Source: Pseudolabrys sp.
GTDB taxonomy: Bacteria > Pseudomonadota > Alphaproteobacteria > Rhizobiales > Xanthobacteraceae
Assembly: GCA_017849615.1 (NCBI GenBank)
Contig: JAFIGS010000033.1
Coordinates: 38,186-102,185, forward strand
Length of the DNA stretch: 64,000 nucleotides
Direction of reading: 5' to 3'
How positions within the stretch are numbered: position 1 is the stretch's first letter; every line of letters starts with the position of its first letter. The notes under the pieces are model-generated. The model did not search any database, had not been told where the DNA came from, and worked only from the letters and a program-made list of their open reading frames with translations. Of the stretch, positions 19,811-28,830 are shown one piece after another. The position numbers and the translations under genes were made by a program.

Positions 19811-20767
19811 ATGCTCCGCTACACGATCAACCGCGTTCTGCTTGCCATCCCGACCCTGTTCGGCGTCGCCGTGCTGGTATTTTTCCTGCTGCGCGTGGTG
19901 CCGGGTGACATCGTCGAGATCAAGCTGCGCGGCGACGGCGGCAGCGTGACGCAGGAGACCATCGAGCTCGAGCGCAAGCGACTCGGCCTCGACCGGCCGC
20001 TGGCCGTGCAATTCGGCGAGTGGATGGTCAATATGGCGAAATTCGATTTCGGCACGTCGATGTGGACCGAGCGTCCCGTGATTACCGAGATCGCCATCCG
20101 TCTCGAATTGTCGCTGCAGGTCGCCATCATGGCGACGATCATCGCCGTGTTGCTCGCCATACCGATGGGGACCATGGCGGCGTTATTCAGGGATACGTGG
20201 ATAGACTATCTGGTCCGCGTTTTAACGATCGGCGGCCTGTCCATCCCGTCGTTCTGGTTCGGCATGCTGATCATGCTGGCGCTGTTGTCGTTCTTCAACT
20301 GGCTGCCGCCGATCACCTTCACGCCGATCTATGTCGATCCCATCGCCAATCTGCAGCAACTGATCTGGCCCGCGCTCGCGGTCGGCTATCGTTATTGCGC
20401 GGTGGTGGCCCGCATGATCCGCTCGTCCCTGCTCGAGGTCCTCAACGAAGACTACATCCGCACCGCGCGCGCCAAGGGCGTTTACGAGCGACTGGTGATT
20501 TCGCGCCATGCGCTGCGCAACGCCCTGCTGCCGGCGATCACCGTCATCGGCCTTGAGTTCACCTTCCTGATCGGCGGCCTCGTCGTCACCGAGCAGGTTT
20601 TCAACCTCAACGGCATCGGTCAGCTCTTCGTGCAGAGCGTGTCGCGCAACGACTTCACGCTGATCCAGGGCATGGTGATGCTGATCGCCGCCTTCTACGT
20701 TTTCGTCAATCTTGCGATCGACCTGCTCTACGCCGTGTTCGATCCGCGCATCAGGTACGGTAAATGA
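19811..20767 (+). CDS. Peptide-type ABC transporter permease (DppB-like)
   Basis: 318 residues with six predicted transmembrane helices. The N-terminus MLRYTINRVLLAIPTLFGV is typical of DppB, and the coupling loop reads YIRTARAKGVYERLVISRHA. The chosen ATG at 19811 follows AAGGAAG; an in-frame ATG at 19778 lies inside the repeat. The stop overlaps the start of the second permease by 4 bp (ATGA), so the two subunits are translationally coupled and form the heterodimeric channel. Confidence 0.94.
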   Translation: MLRYTINRVLLAIPTLFGVAVLVFFLLRVVPGDIVEIKLRGDGGSVTQETIELERKRLGLDRPLAVQFGEWMVNMAKFDFGTSMWTERPVITEIAIRLELSLQVAIMATIIAVLLAIPMGTMAALFRDTWIDYLVRVLTIGGLSIPSFWFGMLIMLALLSFFNWLPPITFTPIYVDPIANLQQLIWPALAVGYRYCAVVARMIRSSLLEVLNEDYIRTARAKGVYERLVISRHALRNALLPAITVIGLEFTFLIGGLVVTEQVFNLNGIGQLFVQSVSRNDFTLIQGMVMLIAAFYVFVNLAIDLLYAVFDPRIRYGK

Positions 20768-21669
20768 CGCTCGCATCCCCCACCCTGCCCGTCGAAACCC
20801 CGGCCGCCAAACCGCGCCGTTCGAACGTCGTGATCGACTTCTGCCGCCAGCAGCCGCTTGGCGCCGTGAGCTTCGTCGTCATTTTCGCGATGATGTTCGC
20901 CGGCATCTTCTCGCCCTGGGTGGCGCCTTACGATCCGCTGAGCATCGATTTTGCCTCGCTGCTGGCGCCGCCTTCGGCGGAGCACTGGTGCGGCACCGAC
21001 GCCTTCGGCCGCGACATCTGCTCGCGCCTGATCTACGGCTCGCGAACCGCGCTGGTGATCGGCTTCACATCGTCCTTCGTCGGCTCGACGCTTGGCGCCA
21101 TTCTCGGCGTGGCCTCGGCCTATTTCGGAGGCCGCATCGACAACTGGATTCAACGTTTCGTCGATATCCTGCTGGCCTTCCCGCTTATCGTGCTGGCCCT
21201 GGTCGTGGTCGCCGCGTTCCGCAAGTTCACCGTGGCCGGCGTTGACGTCAACCTGATCGTCGCGATCGCCATCCCGATCATTCCGCGCGTGGCGCGCGTG
21301 GTGCGCTCGGCGGCCCTGTCGGTGCGGGTGATGCCCTATGTCGATGCCGCCCGCGCCGCCGGCTACTCGCATAGCCGCATCATCTTCCGGCACATGGCGC
21401 CGAACGTGGTCGCGCCCTATCTCATCATGCTCACGGCCTTCATCGCGCAGGCGATCCTGGCCGAGGCTTCGCTGTCGTTCCTCGGTCTCGGCGTCACGGA
21501 ACCCACCGCCGCCTGGGGCCTGATGCTGTCCGGCAATGCCGCCGACTTCTACAAGCAGGCGCCCTGGATGATCCTGTTTCCGGGATTGGCCATCAGCCTT
21601 GCGGTTTTTGCATTCAACCTGGTCGGCGACAGCCTGCGGGACTTCCTCGACCCCCGCTTCAAGGTATAA
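20764..21669 (+). CDS. Peptide-type ABC transporter permease (DppC-like)
   Basis: 301 residues with an N-terminal cytoplasmic segment, then membrane helices and the DppC signature GTDAFGRDICSRLIYGSRT. The coupling loop is YVDAARAAGYSHSRIIFRHM. It pairs with the DppB-like subunit just upstream. The C-terminus GDSLRDFLDPRFKV is the usual end of this family, so the gene is complete. Confidence 0.94.
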   Translation: MTLASPTLPVETPAAKPRRSNVVIDFCRQQPLGAVSFVVIFAMMFAGIFSPWVAPYDPLSIDFASLLAPPSAEHWCGTDAFGRDICSRLIYGSRTALVIGFTSSFVGSTLGAILGVASAYFGGRIDNWIQRFVDILLAFPLIVLALVVVAAFRKFTVAGVDVNLIVAIAIPIIPRVARVVRSAALSVRVMPYVDAARAAGYSHSRIIFRHMAPNVVAPYLIMLTAFIAQAILAEASLSFLGLGVTEPTAAWGLMLSGNAADFYKQAPWMILFPGLAISLAVFAFNLVGDSLRDFLDPRFKV

Positions 21670-21746
21670 GGGCGGCCGAACCGGCCCCCTTTGCACGCGC
21701 GAGGGGCAGCCTCAGGATTCTGCAAAGAACGCTGCAAGGAATACCC

Positions 21747-22919
21747 ATGTCCAAACCGCTTCAAGGCGTCCGCGTCCTCGAACTGGCCCGCATTCTCGCG
21801 GGCCCCTGGGCCGGACAGACGCTGGCCGATCTCGGCGCCGACGTCATCAAGGTGGAGCGCAAGGGCGCGGGCGACGATACCCGCCAGTGGGGGCCTCCCT
21901 TCGTCGAGAGCAAGGAAGGCGATCATCTCGGCGCCGCCTATTTCCACGCCGCCAACCGCGGCAAGCGCTCGATCGAGCTCGATTTCGAGGACCCGGAAGG
22001 CCAGCGCATCGTGCGCAAGCTGGCGGCGAAGTCGGACATTCTCATCGAGAATTTCAAGGTCGGCGGTCTGGCCAAGTTCAAGCTCGATTATGCGAGCATG
22101 AAGGAGGAATTCCCGCATTTGATCTATTGCTCGGTCACCGGCTTCGGTCAGGACGGCCCCTACGCCAAGCGCGCCGGCTACGACCTGATGGCGCAGGGCA
22201 TGGGCGGCGTCATGGACCTCACCGGCATGGCCGGTGGCGAGCCGACGCGGATCGGCATTCCGATGTCGGATATTTTCACCGGGGTCTATTCGGTGGTCGG
22301 CATTCTTGCTGCGCTGCACCAGCGCCAGGCCACCGGCAAGGGCTGCTACGTGGACACCGCGCTCGTGGACTCGACCGTCGGGGTGCTGTCCAATCAGGCA
22401 CTGAACTATCTGGTGTCGGGCAATGTCCCCAAGCGGATCGGCAACGCCCACGCTAACATCGTGCCCTATCAGGTTTTTCCGGTCGCGGACGGGCACGTCA
22501 TCATCGCCACCGGCAACACCGGCCAGTACGTCAAGCTGTGCAATATCCTCGGCGCACCAGAACTGGGCACTGATCCAGCCTATGCGAACAACACCGACCG
22601 CCTGACGCGGCGCGATGAACTCATCGGCAAGCTGTCGGCGCTGACCTCGAAGATGAAGCGCGACGATCTGCTCAAGCAGCTCGAGGCGCAGGGCGTGCCC
22701 GCCGGGCCGATCAACAATGTCGAGCAGGTGTTCGAGGACCCGCAGGTCATTCATCGCGGCATGAAGCTCGAATATCCCAGCGCCGACGCAAAGTCGGGCA
22801 AGATCCCCGGCGTGCGCACGCCGATCGTGATGGACGGCTGGCGCGCCGCCAGCGACCGCCCCTCGCCCAAGCTCGGCGAGCACACGGCGGAGATATTGAA
22901 AGAAATCGGCGAAGGCTGA
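21747..22919 (+). CDS. CaiB/BaiF (family III) CoA-transferase
   Basis: 390 residues. Family III enzymes move CoA from a donor thioester to a carboxylic acid through an aspartyl-CoA intermediate. The N-terminus GVRVLELARILAGPWAGQ is typical. The catalytic Asp is D146 in AGYDLMAQ, followed by the Gly-rich MGGVMDLTG. The gene starts 77 bp after the importer's last gene on the same strand, with AAGGA before the ATG, so the imported compound is probably an acid that this enzyme activates. The exact acid and CoA donor are unknown; with malonyl-CoA decarboxylase divergent upstream, malonate or a short dicarboxylate is one option. Confidence 0.92.
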   Translation: MSKPLQGVRVLELARILAGPWAGQTLADLGADVIKVERKGAGDDTRQWGPPFVESKEGDHLGAAYFHAANRGKRSIELDFEDPEGQRIVRKLAAKSDILIENFKVGGLAKFKLDYASMKEEFPHLIYCSVTGFGQDGPYAKRAGYDLMAQGMGGVMDLTGMAGGEPTRIGIPMSDIFTGVYSVVGILAALHQRQATGKGCYVDTALVDSTVGVLSNQALNYLVSGNVPKRIGNAHANIVPYQVFPVADGHVIIATGNTGQYVKLCNILGAPELGTDPAYANNTDRLTRRDELIGKLSALTSKMKRDDLLKQLEAQGVPAGPINNVEQVFEDPQVIHRGMKLEYPSADAKSGKIPGVRTPIVMDGWRAASDRPSPKLGEHTAEILKEIGEG

Positions 22920-22925
22920 GGCGGT

Positions 22926-24104
22926 TCAGGCCTCGCTGCGCTGGCGCAGCGACAGCCACTCCCAGAGCGCGACAACGATCAGGATCGCGGTGGTGATGGC
23001 CGACAAGGCAAGCGGCGTCAGCAAGAACGACGCCGGTACCGAGAGCGCCAGCAAACCGAGCCCGGCCAGATGCGAAAGCGGCAGGTTCGGCGCCGACAGT
23101 CGTTTGAAAAGCGCGTTGCCGATCAGATAAAGCGCCGGGCCGCCGACCAGCGCGCATAACGCCGGTAATTCGACATGACCGCCGGGATGTTGCACCACCA
23201 GTTCGTCTCCCACCGCGACGACGATGATGCCGGCGACGATGGGGATATGCATGAAGGTGTAGCCGGCGCGGGCCAGCCGGCCCGGATCGCTCGACTTTTC
23301 TATTTGATGGCTCGCGCGCTCCGCGCCAATGTTGAAATACACCGCCCACAAACCGACGCTTCCCATGAAGGCCACGAGAAAGGCCCCGATCGCAGGAGCG
23401 GTCCAGTCGAGCGATGCGAAGGTCGCGCCGGTAATCAGGATCGACTCGCCCAGCGCGATGATGATGAACAGCCCGCAGCGCTCCGCCATATGGGCACCGG
23501 CAACGGCCCAGTCGGCGGTCACCGAGCGGCCGAGCCGCGGCACCCGGTAGCCGAGCAGCGGCGCCGCCGTCTCGATCGCCACCGCAAGGGCCCAAAATTC
23601 AAGGCGCCATGCCTCGCCGTAACATCCCGCCAGCCAGAACGGCGCTGCCGCCAGATGCCAGAGCGATATGCGTACGAAGTTGAGAAAGTTGGTCTTGTCG
23701 TGGCGATAGAGCGCCCACAGCATCACGCCATCGCGGATCATATGCATGGCGACATAGCCGGCCGCCACCGCCCCGCCGCGGTCGTCGAAGGCTTTCGGCA
23801 AGGCCGCTGAGAAAACGAGGCCAGCCAGCATCAGCGCGAACAGCATGACACGGACCACTGGCCGCGCCGGGTCCAGCCAGTTCGTAACCCAGGCGGCGTT
23901 GATCCAGGCCCACCACATCGCGATGAGCAGCACCGCTGTTTGAGCAAGTCCGGTCAGGCTGAGGTGCGCCAGCAGGCCGTGCGACAACTGGGTCACCGCG
24001 AATACAAAGACCAGATCGAAGAACAATTCGACATAGGTGACGCGGCTACTCTCGTGACCGCCACGGACGCGCAGTTGACTGGAGCTGGCGGCAAAGAGGC
24101 TCAT
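22926..24104 (-). CDS. LtrA-like (low temperature requirement A) membrane protein
   Basis: 392 residues with about ten hydrophobic helices. The N-terminal TYVELFFDLVFVFAVTQL, central HMAERCGLFIIIALGESI and HIPIVAGIIVVAVG are the hallmarks of the LtrA family. Named from a Listeria cold-growth mutant, the family has no established biochemical activity. It converges with the CoA-transferase gene, with only 6 bp between the stops, and shows no operon partner. Confidence 0.88.
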   Translation of the reverse strand: MSLFAASSSQLRVRGGHESSRVTYVELFFDLVFVFAVTQLSHGLLAHLSLTGLAQTAVLLIAMWWAWINAAWVTNWLDPARPVVRVMLFALMLAGLVFSAALPKAFDDRGGAVAAGYVAMHMIRDGVMLWALYRHDKTNFLNFVRISLWHLAAAPFWLAGCYGEAWRLEFWALAVAIETAAPLLGYRVPRLGRSVTADWAVAGAHMAERCGLFIIIALGESILITGATFASLDWTAPAIGAFLVAFMGSVGLWAVYFNIGAERASHQIEKSSDPGRLARAGYTFMHIPIVAGIIVVAVGDELVVQHPGGHVELPALCALVGGPALYLIGNALFKRLSAPNLPLSHLAGLGLLALSVPASFLLTPLALSAITTAILIVVALWEWLSLRQRSEA

Positions 24105-24203
24105 GGCGGATACCGGTCTGGATAGGCCGGGATGTTTTAACTGTCCTGCGATATGTTCGCCAGCCAGGGAGCCATTCGGCAGCCGGCGCGTTATGCTGGC
24201 CTC

Positions 24204-24524
24204 ATGGCCCGCAAGAAGACCACGACCGGGAAAGCAAAGGACCGCGCGACATCGGGCGGCTCGTCCGTTGAAGACGACCTCGTCGGCAAACGGATCAGGA
24301 TCGAGCGCGCCACCTTCGACGCCATCTCCCTGATGATGCGCGAGCAGATGAAGGACCTCGACGAAATCACCGAGGAGGCTTTCCGCGACCTGCTCAGGAA
24401 AAACGGCCGCACCGCCGATTTCCGCGAGGCGCTCAAGATGAGCGCGAGGCAGGCCGGGGGCAAGGAGGAAGCCAAACCGACGGGTAAGCCATCCACCCGC
24501 CGGAAACGCGGCCGGGCGCGCTGA
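24204..24524 (+). CDS. Small basic protein, unknown function
   Basis: 106 residues from the ATG at 24204 (the longer frame from 24153 is less likely). A Lys/Thr/Ser-rich N-terminus and a Lys/Arg-rich C-terminus (STRRKRGRAR) flank a helical core, IRIERATFDAISLMMREQ with ITEEAFRDLLRKNGR. The beta-helix-helix order recalls ribbon-helix-helix DNA binders, but I do not recognise a named family. It is close to an MgtC-like gene on the same strand (53 bp) and may be cotranscribed with it. Confidence 0.6.
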   Translation: MARKKTTTGKAKDRATSGGSSVEDDLVGKRIRIERATFDAISLMMREQMKDLDEITEEAFRDLLRKNGRTADFREALKMSARQAGGKEEAKPTGKPSTRRKRGRAR

Positions 24525-24577
24525 CCGGTCTCAGGCCGACGATGGAACTTTGCCGGTCCGGCCCCGTTCTAGGCGCC

Positions 24578-25039
24578 ATGGACAGTAACGCCCTTGACGA
24601 GATTTTCCGCCTGCTCGCCGCGGCGGGTGCCGGCATCGCCATCGGCGTCAACCGCGAGATGCAGGGCAAACCGCTCGGTATGCGGACCCTGGCGCTGGTC
24701 GCGCTGGGCTCGGCCATTGCCGCTCTTACCGCCGTCGACTACCGGGGCCTCGATCACGACCCGGACGCGCTCAGCCGGGTCGTGCAGGGTGTCTTGCAGG
24801 GCGTGCTGACCGGCATCGGCTTCATCGGCGCGGGCGTCGTGCTGCGCAACAAGGACTCCGGGACGATCGAGGGACTGACCACGGCGGCGTCCGTCTGGGT
24901 GACCGCCGCCATCGGCATCGCCTGTGCGCTGGCGGCCTGGCATCTCGTCGTCATCGGCGTGGTGTTGACGCTTGTCGTGCTGGCCGGCCTCGGCTGGGTC
25001 GAGTACAAATTCTTCCCCGAGACCAGGCGCAAGGACTAG
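24578..25039 (+). CDS. MgtC/SapB-family membrane protein
   Basis: 153 residues with four to five hydrophobic helices and the MgtC signature: AGAGIAIGVNREMQGKPLG, MRTLALVALGSA, and GIGFIGAGVVLRNKDSGTIE with GLTTAASVW. It has only the membrane domain, as in short MgtC/SapB proteins, without the C-terminal ACT-like domain of Salmonella MgtC. The family acts in low-magnesium or acid adaptation through the F1Fo ATPase or Mg2+ homeostasis; its role here is unknown. I place the start at 24578; an ATG at 24542 is possible. The 3' end overlaps the convergent MFS gene by 4 bp. Confidence 0.85.
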   Translation: MDSNALDEIFRLLAAAGAGIAIGVNREMQGKPLGMRTLALVALGSAIAALTAVDYRGLDHDPDALSRVVQGVLQGVLTGIGFIGAGVVLRNKDSGTIEGLTTAASVWVTAAIGIACALAAWHLVVIGVVLTLVVLAGLGWVEYKFFPETRRKD

Positions 25040-26469
25040 TCGATAAAGGTCAGCGGCCGCGCCACCGCTTCCAGCGGCTTGCGCTCGGCGGCAACGCCCC
25101 AGCGCCACGCGACGAGACCTGCAACGACCATCAACACCGCGCCCAGAAGATAACCGCCGAACACGCTGGCGCGGGAGCCGGTGTCGATCAGCGCGCTGAA
25201 CAGCCAGGGCCCGGCAATGCCGCCGACGCCGGTGCCGAACGCGTAGAACAGCGCGATCGCCAGCGCGCGCAGCTCCAGCGGGAAGGTTTCGCTGACGGTG
25301 AGATAGGCCGAGCTCGCCGCGGCCGAGGCGAAGAAAAAGATCGCCATCCAGCACAAGGTCTGGGTTTCGGCGCTGATGACCTCATGCATGAAAAGATAGC
25401 CGGTCGCGGCGAGCAGCACGCCGGACATGGTGTAGGTGAAAGCGATCATCACGCGCCGCCCGATCGTGTCGAAGAAGCGGCCGATCAGGACCGGCCCGAA
25501 AAAGTTACCGGCCGCGAAGGGCAGGATGTACCAACCGACATGGTCGGCTGACACGCCGTAGAAATCGGTGAGAATTAAGCCGTAAGTGAAGAAGATGGCG
25601 TTGTAGAAGAATGCCTGCGCCGCCATCAGACTGAGTCCGACCAAAGTACGCTGGCGATATTGCATCAGCAAGGTGTGCGCGACCTCCATGAGCGGCGTCG
25701 AGCGGCGCATGCGCAACCACACGCGCGGCAGGTCGGCTGCCGGCGGCAAGTTCGTAAAGCGGGCTTCGATCGACGCCACCACACGGTTCGCCTCGTCGAT
25801 GCGCCCATGGGTCATCAGCCAGCGTGGGCTTTCCGGCAGCCACATCCGCATGAAGAAGATGACAAGCGACAACAGCGCGCCGATCAGGAAGGCGGCGCGC
25901 CAGCCATGCTCCGGATCGATCACCGCAGGATCGAGCAACATGATGGAGGAAGCCGCGCCGAGCGCGGCGCCGACCCAGAAGCTGCCGTTGATGACGAGAT
26001 CGGTCCAGCCGCGCACGCGCGCCGGGATCAGCTCCTGGATCGTCGAGTTGATGGCCGCGTACTCGCCGCCGATGCCGGCGCCAGTGACGAAGCGGCACAG
26101 CGCGAAGGTGGCGAGATTCCACGAGAACGCGGTTGCCGCCGTGGCCGTCAGGTAGACGGCGAGCGTGACGAAAAACAGCTTCTTGCGGCCGAGCCGATCG
26201 GTCAGCCAGCCGAAGAACAGGGCGCCGAGCACGGCGCCGCCGAGATAGGCGCTGGCGGCGATGCCGACATCGGTATTTGAGAATTGCAGCACCGGGCTCG
26301 CCTTGAGCGCGCCGGCGAGGCTGCCGGCCAAGGTGACCTCGAGGCCGTCGAGGATCCAGGTGATGCCGAGCGCCGCGACCACCAAGGTGTGGAAGCGCCC
26401 CCACGGCAGGCGGTCGAGCCGCGCCGGAATGTCAGTTTCGACGATGTACCCGGTCCGGTCCTCGGACAT
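25036..26469 (-). CDS. MFS transporter
   Basis: 477 residues with 12 predicted helices in two halves and the MFS loop motif GWLTDRLGRKKLF after helix 2. RFVTGAGIGGEYAAINSTI and LPESPRWLMTHGR are typical of the sugar or aromatic-acid porter branch. It is an inner-membrane symporter for a sugar or organic acid; the substrate cannot be told. AGGAGGTGAG just upstream of the ATG is one of the best ribosome sites in the window. It is transcribed divergently from a small membrane-protein gene. Confidence 0.9.
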   Translation of the reverse strand: MSEDRTGYIVETDIPARLDRLPWGRFHTLVVAALGITWILDGLEVTLAGSLAGALKASPVLQFSNTDVGIAASAYLGGAVLGALFFGWLTDRLGRKKLFFVTLAVYLTATAATAFSWNLATFALCRFVTGAGIGGEYAAINSTIQELIPARVRGWTDLVINGSFWVGAALGAASSIMLLDPAVIDPEHGWRAAFLIGALLSLVIFFMRMWLPESPRWLMTHGRIDEANRVVASIEARFTNLPPAADLPRVWLRMRRSTPLMEVAHTLLMQYRQRTLVGLSLMAAQAFFYNAIFFTYGLILTDFYGVSADHVGWYILPFAAGNFFGPVLIGRFFDTIGRRVMIAFTYTMSGVLLAATGYLFMHEVISAETQTLCWMAIFFFASAAASSAYLTVSETFPLELRALAIALFYAFGTGVGGIAGPWLFSALIDTGSRASVFGGYLLGAVLMVVAGLVAWRWGVAAERKPLEAVARPLTFID

Positions 26470-26690
26470 GGGCTCACCTCCTGCGCGTGGCTGGGGCTAA
26501 CCACTTGACGGGGCTTCGGGTTCAGCCAGTCCGACAGCGCCCTCCTTGCAGACCGAATCCGCCCCGCTCTGGCCGAGACGGCGCTTCCGGAATGAGGCGC
26601 GTCTAGGCTGCTTCGGCTCGGCCGGCCGTTGCGCTAGTCTGGATGACGGCCTAAAGCCATCCGCCACCGCCACGGTCCGAAGCAAGCCTC

Positions 26691-27134
26691 ATGGATAGCG
26701 ACATCCTCCGCAGACTGCATTACGCCGCGGCGATCGGGTGCGGCGCCTTCGCCGCCTTGGGCGTGCACATTGTGCTCACGGTGTTCGGGGTGGGCATCGA
26801 CGCGGTGCTGCGCGAGGCCAATCCCGGCAACGCCAGGGAGATGGCGTCCGCCCTCGCCTGGTGGGCGATCGCCGGCGCCGGCTTCGTCGGCGGCTGGGGC
26901 GCCGGCGCCTACCTCATCGCCGCGGCGCGCGGCCGCGACTTCATGGCCCGGCTGGCGCAGCGCTTCCTTGTCGCCGTGGTCTTCGCCATGGCCACCGCCG
27001 GCGGCGTCATGAGCAAGAGCGGCAATCTCGGCGGCACCGTCGACGTCATCGCCGGCCTGACCGCGCTCGGCCTCGGCGTGTTCTGCGCCTTCTGCGGCGC
27101 GCGCCTCGCCTACCTCAACGCCGAGCAGGTCTGA
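26691..27134 (+). CDS. Small integral membrane protein, unknown function
   Basis: 147 residues with four hydrophobic segments (AAIGCGAFAALGVHIVL, ALAWWAIAGAGFVGGWG, FLVAVVFAMATAGGVM, GLTALGLGVFCAFCGA). No motif or family is recognised. It starts at the ATG at 26691 and ends one base before the convergent GMC oxidoreductase stop codon. Codon use looks like its neighbours, so it is probably real. Confidence 0.7.
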   Translation: MDSDILRRLHYAAAIGCGAFAALGVHIVLTVFGVGIDAVLREANPGNAREMASALAWWAIAGAGFVGGWGAGAYLIAAARGRDFMARLAQRFLVAVVFAMATAGGVMSKSGNLGGTVDVIAGLTALGLGVFCAFCGARLAYLNAEQV

Positions 27135-27135
27135 C

Positions 27136-28785
27136 CTACGCCGCCACCGCCGGCCGCCGCACCGCGTCCTGCAGCATCATGTCCGCGCATTTCTCGCCGA
27201 TCATGACGATCGCCGCATTGGTATTGCCCGACACCAAAGTCGGCATGATCGAGCCGTCGGCGACGCGCAGGCCCTCAAGGCCGCGCACGCGCAGCCGCTC
27301 GTCGACCACGGAATTGACATCCGGCCCCATGCGGCAGGTGCTGACCGGGTGGAACACCGTCGTGCCCTTGTCGCGCGCGAAGTCGAGCAAGGCCGCATCG
27401 CTCTTCGTCTGCGGGCCGGGCGTGATCTCCTCAGCGACGTAGCGCGCGATCGCAGGCTGGCTCATGATGTTCCGCGTCAGCTTCATGCCGGCGACCATCA
27501 CATCGCGATCGAAAGCCGCCGACATGTAGTTCGCCTGGATGGCGGGCGCCTCGGCCGGATCGGCCGACTTGATGTGCACGGTGCCCCGGCTGTGCGGACG
27601 CAACTGGCAGACCGACGCGAGGAAGCCGGAATGGGTGTGCAGCTTCTGTCCGACGCTGTCGGCGCTGAACAGGATGAAATGGATCTGCACGTCGGGCGAC
27701 GCCAGCGACGGATCGGTCTTGAAGAAGCCGCCGGCATAGCCGGCGCCGATGGTCAGCGGGCCCTTGCGATAGATGGCGTAGTCGAGCGCCGCGCCGACCC
27801 GGCGCGCAAAGCTGGCCATCGTGTCGTTGACGGTGATCTTTTCCGTGCAGCGATACTGGAATCGCGCCTGGAAGTGATCCTGCAGGTCGGCGCCGACGCC
27901 GCGCATCTCGTGCCGCACCTCGATGCCGTGCGAACGCAGCAAGTCACCCGGCCCGACGCCGGACAATTGCAGCAGCTGCGGTGAATTGAAGGCGCCGCCT
28001 GACAGCACCACTTCGGCCGCGGCGCGCGCCTGAAAGAACTGGCCGTGCTGCCGGTATTCGACGCCAACGGCGCGCTTGCCCTCGAACAGGACACGCGTCG
28101 CCAGCGCCTGCGACACCACCTTCAGATTGGCGCGCTTCAGCGCCGGCTTGAGATAACCCTTCGCCGTCGAGCAGCGCCGGCCGTTGCGCGCCGTGAGCTG
28201 ATAGTAACCGGCGCCTTCCTGGCTCGGTCCATTGAAATCGTCATTGCGCGGATGCCCCGCCTGCTCGGACGCTTCGATAAAGGCTTCGCACAGCGGATGC
28301 GTCTCGACATCGGAGACGCAGAGCGGTCCGCCCTGCCCGTGCAGATCGTCGGCGCCGCGTTCCTGATCTTCCGATTTGCGGAAATACGGCAGCACATCGT
28401 CGAACCCCCAGCCGGCATTGCCGAGTTGGCGCCACTGGTCGAAGTCCTCGCGCTGGCCGCGGACGTAAAGCAGTCCGTTGATCGAACTCGAACCGCCCAG
28501 CACCTTGCCCCGCGGCTGGATGACGCGGCGGCCGTTCAATTCCGGCTCCGGCTCCGTCTGATAGAGCCAGTTGACCCGGGCGTCGGTGAACAATTTGCCG
28601 TAGCCGAGCGGAATGTGGATCCAGATGTTGCGATCGCGCCCGCCGGCTTCGAGGAGCAGCACGCTGTGCCTGCCCGATGCCGAGAGGCGCTCCGCCAATA
28701 CGCATCCGGCGCTGCCCGCGCCGACGACGATGTAATCGAACGAACCTGCATCCTGCAAAGGCAATTCCCCCGGGCGATTTGTCAT
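27136..28785 (-). CDS. GMC-family oxidoreductase (choline/alcohol dehydrogenase type)
   Basis: 549 residues, the usual length. The FAD fold YIVVGAGSAGCVLAERL is at the N-terminus, then the GMC signatures GKVLGGSSSINGLLYVRG and GGAFNSPQLLQLSGVGP. The active-site His region is TVFHPVSTCRMG, and NTNAAIVMIGEKCAD is near the end. It oxidises an alcohol to an aldehyde using FAD in the cytoplasm. Betaine-type choline dehydrogenase and polyol or aliphatic alcohol dehydrogenases all look alike at this level, and no betaine aldehyde dehydrogenase is adjacent, so I do not name a substrate. Confidence 0.92.
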   Translation of the reverse strand: MTNRPGELPLQDAGSFDYIVVGAGSAGCVLAERLSASGRHSVLLLEAGGRDRNIWIHIPLGYGKLFTDARVNWLYQTEPEPELNGRRVIQPRGKVLGGSSSINGLLYVRGQREDFDQWRQLGNAGWGFDDVLPYFRKSEDQERGADDLHGQGGPLCVSDVETHPLCEAFIEASEQAGHPRNDDFNGPSQEGAGYYQLTARNGRRCSTAKGYLKPALKRANLKVVSQALATRVLFEGKRAVGVEYRQHGQFFQARAAAEVVLSGGAFNSPQLLQLSGVGPGDLLRSHGIEVRHEMRGVGADLQDHFQARFQYRCTEKITVNDTMASFARRVGAALDYAIYRKGPLTIGAGYAGGFFKTDPSLASPDVQIHFILFSADSVGQKLHTHSGFLASVCQLRPHSRGTVHIKSADPAEAPAIQANYMSAAFDRDVMVAGMKLTRNIMSQPAIARYVAEEITPGPQTKSDAALLDFARDKGTTVFHPVSTCRMGPDVNSVVDERLRVRGLEGLRVADGSIMPTLVSGNTNAAIVMIGEKCADMMLQDAVRRPAVAA

Positions 28786-28830
28786 TTGCCCGGGAGTGTA
28801 GCCAAAATTCGTGAGGCGTGAAGACCGGCT

